A stretch of 64,000 bases of DNA, taken from NCBI GenBank assembly GCA_020284085.1, contig JACEVL010006447.1, positions 1,928,245 through 1,992,244 on the forward strand. The letters run 5' to 3'. The DNA comes from Aporrectodea caliginosa. Lineage: Eukaryota > Annelida > Clitellata > Crassiclitellata > Lumbricidae. Position numbers and translations under genes: made by a program. Shown in pieces: positions 48,701 through 60,700 of the stretch (position 1 is its first letter; the number at the start of each line of letters is the position of its first letter). The notes under the pieces were generated by a model, which ran no database searches, was not told the DNA's origin, and saw nothing but the letters and a program-made list of their open reading frames with translations.

Positions 48701-51700
48701 TGTTAAATCACATGTAATCGTAATTAGCGATTTCTATCACGCAAGTTTATATGTACCTGGGGTATCTAATGCAGAAGGCATCAACCTTTGGCGAATGATA
48801 ACAAACCGTAATCAGGTCATTATTCAAGTGATCAAGCTAATGAGAAAGAGAGGGATGAGTTTCAAAATCTAGGTCCAGCTAAACTCGTTAGTAATCTAAT
48901 TTCAAGGATTTAATTAAACCATATTTTCTTGCGTTGCTGTGGAGAACCCAGTACTGGTAGCAGAAATTAAGACTGCAATGATTGTATTAAGGAGGAGCTT
49001 ATTGCCGCCATCTAAGACTTCACCTGCTCAAAAGCGGTGGACAACAGTATTAGTCCAGTGACACTCCAAAGGGAAACGTACAGAAATGATTTTCAAAACT
49101 TTCCAACTCAGATACTAATTTTCTACCGTCTCTTCTTATCTTTCGAAAACCTCATCTCCATAACTGAAACTATTGTTGATTCATCTGCAAACTGTCATCA
49201 TTTACTTAACATAAATAATCGTGTGATACCTGTTGTCGTCCGTCTTCTTCGTCTCTTTCTTGCCGCAGCATTTTTTCTTTCGTTGGCAGACGATGATGAT
49301 GACGATGATAAGGATGAGAATGATGGCCAATCCACAGCCGACGATAACGCCTATGAAGATGTCCTCACGAACACATGAGTTCGGCATCTGAATATAGTCC
49401 GGGCTGCACCTGTAACACAAAGACCGTCCGTCGTCAATTAGCTATCAGCTGCCTTTGCCATCAGAATCACTAGGTTTAACTGTTGCCAACGACATCTTCT
49501 ACTGACGCAGTAATTAGACGTCATGAGTTGACTAGAATGTATTTCTATTTATTCTCAACTAGATTAAAGGACACGCAGTGCATAAGAGACAGTGTTTTGT
49601 TTGTTCTGTTGGCAAGACAGAAAAGAACGTCAGATCTACTTCAGTGGAAAATGACGCTGATTACTGTTGGCAATAGCAAGTTGTAGGCTTAGTTACGTGC
49701 GATTAAAATTCTAATGTTGCCGTTGGGTGTAACTGACGGTTAGTGAACTGGTGAAACATAACAATAATGCTAAAAACATTCGTAAGGACAATCATGGGTC
49801 ATCAAGTGGACGCTAGGCCAGAAATCCGTTCATCCGAAGCACGACTTCTTCTTCCTACTTCCAGGAGTCTTCACAGCTGTTATGCTTAAGAGACTGGACG
49901 TGGCATTCCTACTGGAATGCGAGACAGGCTTCGTTGATGTCTCCAAAGCCAACATGATTCTGAGATCTGTTTTCAGGTTTCCGTACTTAAAGGATTGACA
50001 CGGGCTACGTGTGAGCATCATTTTATCTATAATATTATAATACACATAATAAAAATGTTATACTACAAGATAGAGCAGCAACAATGTTAACTTACTGGCA
50101 CTCAGTATAGAGGTTGTCACCAGTCAAAGAGCAGACCTCGTTTTCCTCGTAATTGCACTTCTGACTGCAGAGGAGGCCACCTTCAGGCGGAATGCTGCAG
50201 TCGTAGCATGCAGGACACGGCTGACTGATCAACTGACATATCGCAGCAGCTGAATCAAATCAAACCAGGCCAATACTGACTTCGAAAGCCCATTCGTTTC
50301 ACAGTCGCAGCTAACACCGACATCAGTAAGTATATAACTAACCAGCCAGCCAGCATGGGCGGCACGCCGACAAAAGAACGCCCGACAAAAGAGCGCCGAC
50401 AAAAGAGCGCCAAAAGAACGCCCGACAAAAGAACGCCCGACAAAAGAGCGCCGACAAAAGAGCGACCGACATAAGAGCGAAGGGATCTATAAACGGGGCT
50501 TATAAAGGGGACGTTAATTATCATGAAAAAATTAGGTTGAATAAAATTGCAGTCAAGACAATGTAGCATAAGATTTGTCGAGATAAGCCGTATAATGTTT
50601 CGTAACCGAAGCATTGCTATGATGCATCGCTCATCTCATCCGCCTGCTGGAGAATAAGCACACTCTGGGTTATATAATAATATGCCCTCTATTTGGAAAT
50701 GTTATCTATTTTAAGACTTCTGACAAAATCATAGGCGTAGACTTCTAAAAGACGGCTGCAGGGATAGAGCAATAATTTGGCACCGTAAGTCTGTATATCG
50801 GTGTTTTAAGTCACATGCATTGCGACTGTTTCTGTCTCCAATGAATTTTAGTTCTGAATGCTGTTTTGCCCAGAATCGATCATCGATTGAAAGAGGAAGA
50901 GGGATAAGAAGGACTTTTCAGAAGTCAATGAATAGATTGTATAGACTGCATCCAACCTCTACTCGAGTTAGTGGCTGCAACTTAGATCTACTGAATCATC
51001 CTACCAGCTGCTCTCAGATCGTCGCCCAGCTGATCTCTGATGGAGTCTTCGTCGATCATTGACGTTCCATTGATCCTTGTGGCATTTATCAGCCTAGGGA
51101 TAGAAACGTGGATGATGAAGTCGGTGATGTTATCCGGATCGTTGACGAACGTATAAGCGTCGAATGTAACCGAGTAGTCAGCGGTTGTTTCATAGGAGAG
51201 AGCCAGAGGGGAGGGAGCCAGAGGGGAGGGAGCCAGAGGGGAGGGAGCGGACCAACGCCAAGGAGTCGGATCGTTGGCTGAGCGTCGCTTCCTCGCAGCT
51301 TCTGCGGCTGATGAATCTCTAAAACGAGTCATCAACAAATGAACAAAGACATTTATCAGAAGACTTTTACACCGACCATTTCGTTTTATTTGATAAGCTC
51401 CTTCGCATGCACTGTCCATTATGCCCAGTACTACGCTTTCACCTCAAGCAGACGAAAACCCTCGAAGATTCAACCAATCGCATGGAGCTTTTTAGTCCCA
51501 CTCTAAGATGGTTTTCCTATATCTAACTAAAGCTATCGCACTTAATTCAAATCGATGGAAGGATAATCCAGCGCAGGACGACTCGGTGCAAGTAACGACA
51601 AGTTCATTTACGTTGTTTCTGTAAAACTGGCAATGGTTATATTTAGCAACAGTTACACATCTCGTTTGAACCTGGTCGTAGGCCTAATCGTAATCATAAA

Positions 51701-54700
51701 CTCCATATTTATAAAGTCGACATTAACGAACAAGATCATTTGGTATAAGACACGCTATTACGTCCATAACTATTCTATGTTCATTGTCCGAGTATTTGTG
51801 TCACAGGGTCAAAACCCGTCACAAGTCGGTTTCTGGCCTTTTTATTCAGTCATATTCTACAGTTGATCTGCTTCAAAATACTTTATACAGAATGAAAATA
51901 TCTTTTTTCTGACACGTTTGATTCTTTCAATAGTATAGAGTAAGAAAATCGAATAAAAAGTTTCGAAATATTTGTGTAATCAAAAGTTCTCAGCAAACAT
52001 TACTTGATTATAATGCAATTTTGCTGGGCAATAAAGGGCTAGCCTATATTCTGTATCGAATAAAGCAAACGGCATCAAAATCGGTTTACTATACTTTGCA
52101 AATTATGGCAAATTCATTGGCAACTGCTGAATTGAAGAATATTCTATATTCTGAATCCTTTCGCCTATTTCAGCTTCTAGCTCAATTTCTACAAAGCGAC
52201 AAGCGACGGGTTTTGAGCCAAACCGTGCCAGATTGTCTCGGAGTCTATCACGGATTTGATACGATCTTTTGTTGCATTCGGACACCTATGATAGACGTCC
52301 GGTCGTCATTTAATGAGTTCTGGCACATCATCACCAACTTCAATTCGATCAGACGAATTGTTCAGCCAGGACTTAGGTCTTACATCGTCTGTCGACTAAA
52401 TTCTTAATCTAAAGGACTTTCGTTGCTGTCTGCGGATTAATTTAGAAGCGACAATCGACTGGTGCCTTGACGTTCTATTAACTAGGTAATTGATTAGACT
52501 GGAACCCTAGTGATCAGTGTTCCTCTGATTCGATGTATCACCATCTGGACCAGATGCGCTATCAACTTCTCTGCCACTCAGATGTGTATTTCTGAGGATT
52601 ATTGTCTTACCTAAATCCAGTGACTGCCACTCCTTCATATCCTGGACAACCGTCGAAGCAGTAGTGCAGCTGAAACATTCAAGTTAATTGCTGCATTTCT
52701 ACTAACTAATAGTCAATGTATATCGAGTATCTGTGTGAAAATCCCAGTAATTACACGTTGCATGACATAGGCCTACTGAATAGAGAGCATGATTAGACAG
52801 TGTTTCATCAAGTGTTGCATCGTTCCTGTAGTGCGATTCCCTGGTCTTTTCCATATAATATTTTCAAATTACTTCTGACTTTTTGATCTTTGTCTTTATC
52901 TGAACAGGACTTAAAGTCTTTCAGTCATGTCGTATTAGAACTTAGATTGTTTTATATGTCTATTAGAAGTAATGAATAGTTAAACTATTTGATAACTAAA
53001 TGTTACAATGTATTCGAAGAAATTTATCTAATCTGGTAATTGGTACGCCTGATAGCAATTCTATTCAATTTTTCATTTAATATTATTATTTACCGTCGCT
53101 TTAAGTTTTAACTCAGAATAAAGTCCGACAGTCACTGAGAGATTCAGCGTACAGAAAAACATTGAAGCCGACCGAATTATTTCATATAATTTTCAAAGGG
53201 AATAATTAAAATCAGAACCGTGTCTTTCACTGTTGCTTCTAGATCCTGGTACGCCTCCGTAGTTTCATCAAGAAGACTGTCATCCCATTGGACAGCCATT
53301 CTGATAGATGTTGCCACCTGCAGCTGTTTGTTGTCTGATGCACAATGGATAGAAAATAGTTTTAGACAAACGATGAATATATGAACTATAGCCATTTAAT
53401 TTAGCAAATTTCTGACTATTAATTCGAACTGATGCGATTTGGAAAGGAATCTCTCACTACAGGCATCTATTATTTAGTCAGCCATATAAGCGAGGTATCT
53501 ATTCTCTCCATAACATATTTGAATGGAACTGGAAAGTAAACTACATGTTGTAGAGGTTAACAGACTCCGCCATTGAAATTTTCAATTAACTCGTTTCGGA
53601 ACTAATCTAAATTTTATAAACCGACAGATTTAGTAGTCAGTAAAGTGCTTATCTTAATAGCCTATTTTTTACCTTGATCTAGTGTGTGTATATATATTTT
53701 TATTCAACTAGTTTGGTAAGCCTCCAATATCTCCTATTAATAGACCTTTCATTCGTCTCGCCAACTTCTTTACTTTCAGATTACCTATTCTACCTAGTTG
53801 AGGGGAAGGGGGTTTAAGTGAATGGTAGCACTCCGGCACGAACAACAGAAGATCAGCATGGACGCGGGATCGATTCCCGTTACACTCCCAAAAGTCGACT
53901 CAGCCTTTCACTCGCTAGGAAGCGATGGTAGAAATGAGCCGTAGTAGGACGTGATGGGCGCCTAGCTGGCTGCCAGACGGTTAAATTCGACTTCTGTAAT
54001 AACTTGTAATTATCAGTCTATACTATGACTTGTAATCATACTGTGGTGTGCCAGTTTGAATTAGTAATAAACACGAATAGCCTATATGTTGTCGTTGGGT
54101 ACATCGGGCTCCTACTTCTCTCTAGCAATAACTATCTAACACAGGCCAACGGCTAACATAGGCCCTTCACTCTTTAATTGCATGGAGGTCCATAAGCTGA
54201 AGGTTCCTGACTTCTATTCTGTAGACTATAGGCTCTCTCGTTCATACTCGTTATACGTTTCACAATTTTAGGATTGGCTATTTTATGTTGATCTGCCAAG
54301 CCAACTGTTTGCCACAAGTTGTCATCCTACAGATTATTTAGACTAACATGACGCTATAATTATGTCATTTGCGTCATATCCCATTATTATAGCCCATCTT
54401 TTCTGTTAAATTTCACATATAATTGCTCAGACTACTTAGGCGATCGCTTTATGTTGTCGTTGTAATTTATACCTCAATTTTATTTCGCCATGTTTCCGAA
54501 GAGTATTGCTTTTACTACTTTTGACCTGTTAGTTCATCGTACTTTCCAAAGCAAACTTGTTGCCAGATTATCTTCTATTGCTCCTCTCCAGTGACAATGA
54601 GCTAAACCTTGCCGTTTTAAGTATACCATTAAATTCTTCCAACTTGGTATCCATTCTTTCTTAAATTAGTTACATTTGGGATAATTAGGTAAATATAGTT

Positions 54701-57700
54701 GCTCTCAACGAAACTTGGCTTCAACCGTCTGGCACCACCTTTCTTGAATCTCATATAATTCCTTGATTCTTATCTCTCATAAACGAACCTCAGCTGAATG
54801 GACTTGAAACACACATGAAGGTGCAAGCTCTCCGCCTATTCTGCATCTAGGCCTCCTAAGTTACTATAAAGCTTTATCGCTACCATGAACTCTGGAAACC
54901 TGCGCCTCAATTTTGTTAATGTTTATCGTCTTCCTCTTTTACTTTCTGCGTTTCGCTCAGAATTGAAATCCTCGTTTCTTCTCCTTCTGAACTTATAGAA
55001 ACGGGTGACTTCAAAATATACGTAGATACTCTTCGCAAAGACTTCTAGATCTCCTCTCTCGCTTCAACCTCATGCAGCATGTCGATGTCATCTTTTGAAG
55101 CCATGACTCGAGCACTTTAAAACCCGATTCTACTGTTACAAAAATCTCACCTTTACAGTCCTACTTGGTTGATCACAACGCAATGATAGCTCAGCGTTCA
55201 GTCGCCATACGGTACTCTATCATCAACGTTTCTTCAAAGCCGGTGTACCGTGATATTCTATCCGTCTTAACACTATACCAGATGGTGTATACCGGTATAG
55301 AATATCCGGGGGATAAACCATTTCAATCCCCTGTCGTGTGAAATCATCCCTGGGGATAACAATTCACAGGTATAAGGTATTATTTTAAAAAATGCGTATG
55401 ATTTATGTCTATGCTTTAATCAAAATCCAAAACCAGAAATAGGTGAAGCAACTGACTCTAAGAGTTCTAGGTGTTCTAATCAATAAATCAATCAATCAAT
55501 CAGTCAATCAATCAATCAATCAATCAAATTCATTTATTTGTAGACATTAAGCTGACACAGACGCATTCTTAAACAGGCAATGCAGATTTGTTGCATGCCT
55601 TTTCCAGCCCTGGCAAACTTCGCACATCGCTTCTGCCAGCGTGCTGCACAACCGGCTTCAACTGTGTTGGCGATACTCCCATTTGCTTTCACAAATTTAC
55701 GCCAATGTCGTATTGAGTACCAGATTTGTCGATAGGTGGTGCTCGTGTGAGTACGAGACACGTCGGTAGGCAGAGCTAGAGTGCCGCGCATTGGCCGAGT
55801 ACCAGACACTTAGGCAGGTGCATTGCGACGAAACATTTTACACATAAAACGCGAGTCTATGTTTTCGTATTACATTTCTATGTCGAAGTTGCGAAAATTA
55901 TTTGTCTAAAATTCACGTTAGTCTATGATATCGTTTGACATTTTCATCCATAGGCCCTGCCATAGCTTAGAGCGCCGTAAATTTGACTGGCTTTAGTCTG
56001 TTCACCTGGGTGAATAACATTTTCGTCTATCTATCTTTTTCTCCCTATATATATATATAATATATATATATATATATAATATATATACATATATATATCG
56101 TCAACCTGTCTCTATGAAGGCAGACATCCATATATTATATATAGTCATTTTGCTTTAGTCTGTTCCCTAAATATGTATCCATCTGCCTCTGCCTCTATCT
56201 TTTCACTGTGTTTAGTACGCACACTTCGTATACATAAAATAATGTTGCCTGTAAATTTCTTATAATTTAAATTAGCCGACGACCTAATTGTACGAAATAG
56301 ATATATAAGGTACCAATGATACACGAGTTTTAGCCTTGTATAATATATAGCCTACGCACATCAAATGAAAATGCGCTTGATACCTTACCTATAGTTGGTG
56401 GAACCGTGGATGGTGGAGGTTGTATCGGAGTAGTGGTTGGAGCTGTTGTCGCTGGAACAAGTAATAATAAATCAATAATAACTAAGACCTGAAATAAGTA
56501 AAGCCATATCATTCACCAGAATCTGTTTCGACCATAGCACCACCGCGATACTTTCCATTGACTCTGGATTATGACCTGAAACACCTAAAATAACTTGGTC
56601 TAGACTGAAACTAGAACAACTGTGCTTAGTGAACGATCTTTTACGGTTGCTAGACCCAGACTTTGGAATTGCATATTATATCCACCTCTCTTTCTGTCTA
56701 TCTGTCTGTCTGTCTCTCTCCCCCTCTTCCCATCTCCTTATGCCTCCGTCTTTATATATATTGTGTGCTTAGTATACGTAATGCATATATTATGTTACCT
56801 GCTGTAGTTGCATTACTCTATACTTTCTCTGTGTTTTTAGTTCTGCTTAGTCACTTGTATCGCATGTTGTCTACTTAAGACTTATAGTTTTTCAAATTGC
56901 TTATCCACTATAGGCTGTGTCTGTGTGTCTTGGCGGACTGATCTTCTCAATATTGACCTGATCAATTTTGGCTTTGTATATGTTGTGCCATCGGCTGGTT
57001 ATGCCTTGTGCAGTAAAATAGGCGCTATAGAAATTGCTAGTTAATAATAACGACAACAAATCTGAATATCTGCATATACTCTCATATGAATTTCTTTATT
57101 CGTCGCTGATGATCGCGCTGTCTTCACTCCTTCTATTAAATGCTGCCTTTGTGCCTGAATCATGCATCCAGCGCCGCTTTTCAGTAGACATGTCGGTAGC
57201 TAATTCTCAGCTATTCTACTTCACAGGTTGTTTTCGGTGGACAGTCTTTCCTGCAACATTCGGCGAGATAGGTTTTCGCCATAATCGGGTGACACAGAAC
57301 TCCATCTTAAAGATATCTATCATTAATTCGGTTTAATTTTGTCACAGTACCTCACTGAAGACGATGCTAATCTTAGGGACTTACTTGTTACAGTTGAAGC
57401 CGGTGTTGACGTGGTGGTTGAAGACGAAATAATCGAATAGTCAGTGGTAAACGCAGGTGGACTGCTTGTGTCGAACCCGGTCGGCGTAGACACATCGGAG
57501 GCGGCGGATGTCTCTGCAGCAGCATCCGTTGAAGAACTGACTTGACCTGAAGACGATGAAGTCAGTGCAGGCTCTGCAGAACTCAATTCGAAACCCGTAG
57601 AACTTGATGCAGAAACTGTGGTCTGAGTAGTTTCCCTGGTAGTCGTACTAGCGCTTGACTCACTTACACTTGGTCCAGTAGCTGTTGTCTGAGCTATTTC

Positions 57701-60700
57701 AGTGGTGGTCGTACTAGCGCTTGTGTCACTTACACTTGGTCCAGTAGCTGTTGTCTGAGCAATTTCAGTGGTGGTCGTACTAGCGCTTGTCTCACTTACA
57801 CTTGGTCCAGTAGCTGTTGTCTGAGCAATTTCAGTGGTGGTCGTACTAGCGCTTGTCTCACTTACACTTGGTCCAGTAGCTGTTGTCTGAGCTATTTCAG
57901 TGGTGGTCGTACTAGCGCTTGTCTCACTTACACTTGGTCCAGTAGCTGTTGTCTGAGCAATTTCAGTGGTGGTCGTACTAGCGCTTGTCTCACTTACACT
58001 TGGTCCAGTAGCTGTTGTCTGAGCAATTTCAGTGGTGGTCGTACTAGCGCTTGTCTCACTTACACTTGGTCCAGTAGCTGTTGTCTGAGCAATTTCAGTG
58101 GTGGTCGTACTAGCGCTTGTCTCACTTACACTTGGTCCAGTAGCTGTTGTCGGATGAGTGGTTGGTGTCTCGGTTTCGTCGATTTCTGTTGTTAAACTTA
58201 AAGTCGTGAACTCAAGAGAAAAAGTTGATTCTATGATGTCAGTTGCAGAACTCATTAGACTGGAGCCTGTTGTATAGGTCGATTGCATATCACCTGTTGC
58301 ATAACTTGTTTCCATGGCACCAGTTTTATCACTCGTTTCTTCTGATGTAAACATTTCTTCCGTGATACTTGTATAATTGTTTTCCATGACACTTGTTGCT
58401 GAACTTGATTCCATAACCGCTGTTGTATAATATGTTTCAGCTGTTGTGTAACCAGTTTCCATGACGCCTGTGGTATGACCAGTTTCCATGACGCCTGTTG
58501 TGGTTTGACCAGTTTCCATGACGCCTGTGGTCTGACCAGTTTCCATGACGCCTGTGGTATGACCAGTTTCCATGACGCCTGTGGTTTGACCAGTTTCCAT
58601 GACGCCTGTGGTGTTGACCAGTTTCCATGACGCCTGTGGTTTGACCAGTTTCCATGACGCCTGTGGTTTGACCAGTTTCCATGACGCCTGTGGTTTGACC
58701 AGTTTCCATGACGCCTGTGGTTTGACCAGTTTCCATGACGCCTGTGGTTTGACCAGTTTCCATGACGTCTGTTGTTTGACCAGTTTCCATGACGCCTGTG
58801 ACCAGTTTCCATATGGTTTGACCAGTTTCCATGACGCCTGTGGTATGACCAGTTTCCATGACGCCTGTGGTTTGACCAGTTTCCATGACGTCTGTTGTTT
58901 GGTCTTTTTCTGTGACGCCTGTGATATAACCAGTTTCCATGACGCCTGTGGTTTGACCAGTTTCCATGACGCCTGTGGTTTGACCAGTTTCCATGACGCC
59001 TGTGGTTTGACCAGTTTCCATGACGCCTGTGGTTTGACCAGTTTCCATGACGCCTGTGGTTTGACCAGTTTCCATGACGCCTGTGGTTTGACCAGTTTCC
59101 ATGACGCCTGTGGTTTGACCAGTTTCCATGACGCCTGTGGTTTGACCAGTTTCCATGACGTCTGTTGTTTGGTCTTTTTCTGTGACGCCTGTGATATAAC
59201 CAGTTTCCATGACGCCTGTGGTTTGACCAGTTTCCATGACGCCTGTGGTTTGACCAGTTTCCATGACGCCTGTGGTTTGACCAGTTTCCATGACGCCTGT
59301 GGTTTGACCAGTTTCCATGACGCCTGTGGTTTGACCAGTTTTTCCATGACGCCTGTGTAGTTTGACCAGTTTCCATGACGCCTGTGGTTTGACCAGTTTC
59401 CATGACGCCTGTGGTTTGACCAGTTTCCATAACGTCTGTTGTTTGGTCTTTTTCTGTGACGCCTGTGATATCACCAGTTTGCATGACGTCTGTTGTTTGG
59501 TCTTTTTCTGTGACGCCTGTGATATAACCAGTTTGCATGACGTCTGTTGTTTGGTCTTTTTCTGTGACGCCTGTGATATCACCAGTTTGCATGACGTCTG
59601 TTGTTTGGTCTTTTTCTGTGACGCCTGTGATATGACCAGTTTCCATGACGTCTGTTGTTTGGTCTTTTTCGGTGACGCCTGTGATATGACCAGTTTCCAT
59701 GACGTCTGTTGTTTGGTCTTTTTCGGTGACGCCTGTGGTATGTTGTGTTTCCATACCTTCTGTTGTTTGACCGTTTTCTATTACTTCTGAGGTATGTTGT
59801 GTTTCTATACCTTCTGTTGTTTGACCGTTTTCTATTATGCCTGTTGTATGTTGTGTTTCCATACCTTCTGTTGTTTGACCGTTTTCTATTACTTCTGTGG
59901 TATGTTGTGTTTCCATACCTTCTGTTGTTTGACCGTTTTCTATTACTTCTGAGGTATGTTGTGTTTCCATACCTTCTGTTGTTTGACCGTTTTCTATTAC
60001 TTCTGAGGTATGTTGTGTTTCTATACCTTCTGTTGTTTGACCGTTTTCTATTACTTCTGAGGTATGTTGTGTTTCTATACCTTCTGTTGTTTGACCGTTT
60101 TCTATTACTTCTGTGGTATGTTGTGTTTCCATACCTTCTGTTGTTTGACCGTTTTCTATTATGCCTGTGGTATGTTGTGTTTCCATACCTTCTGTTGTTT
60201 GACCGTTTTCTATTACTTCTGAGGTATGTTGTGTTTCCATACCTTCTGTTGTTTGACCGTTTTCTATTACTTCTGTGGTATGTTGTGTTTCCATACCTTC
60301 TGTTGTTTGACCGTTTTCTATTACTTCTGAGGTATGTTGTGTTTCTATACCTTCTGTTGTTTGACCGTTTTCTATTACTTCTGAGGTATGTTGTGTTTCC
60401 ATACCTTCTGTTGTTTGACCGTTTTCTATTACTTCTGAGGTATGTTGTGTTTCCATACCTTCTGTTGTTTGATCGTTTTCTATTACTTCTGAGGTATGTT
60501 GTGTTTCTATACCTTCTGTTGTTTGACCGTTTTCTATTATGCCTGTGGTATGTTGTGTTTCCATACCTTCTGTTGTTTGACCGTTTTCTATTATGCCTGT
60601 GGTATGTTGTGTTTCCATACCTTCTGTTGTTTGACCGTTTTCTATTACTTCTGAGGTATGTTGTGTTTCCATACCTTCTGTTGTTTGACCGTTTTCTATT

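Noticed and set aside
52021..52407. 128-codon plus-strand frame in a gene 2 intron
   Set aside because: No recognisable domain, antisense to the host gene, and its length is not exceptional for this composition.
53865..53885. tRNA gene from B-box GGATCGATTCCC
   Set aside because: The cloverleaf fails; a tRNA-derived SINE fits better.
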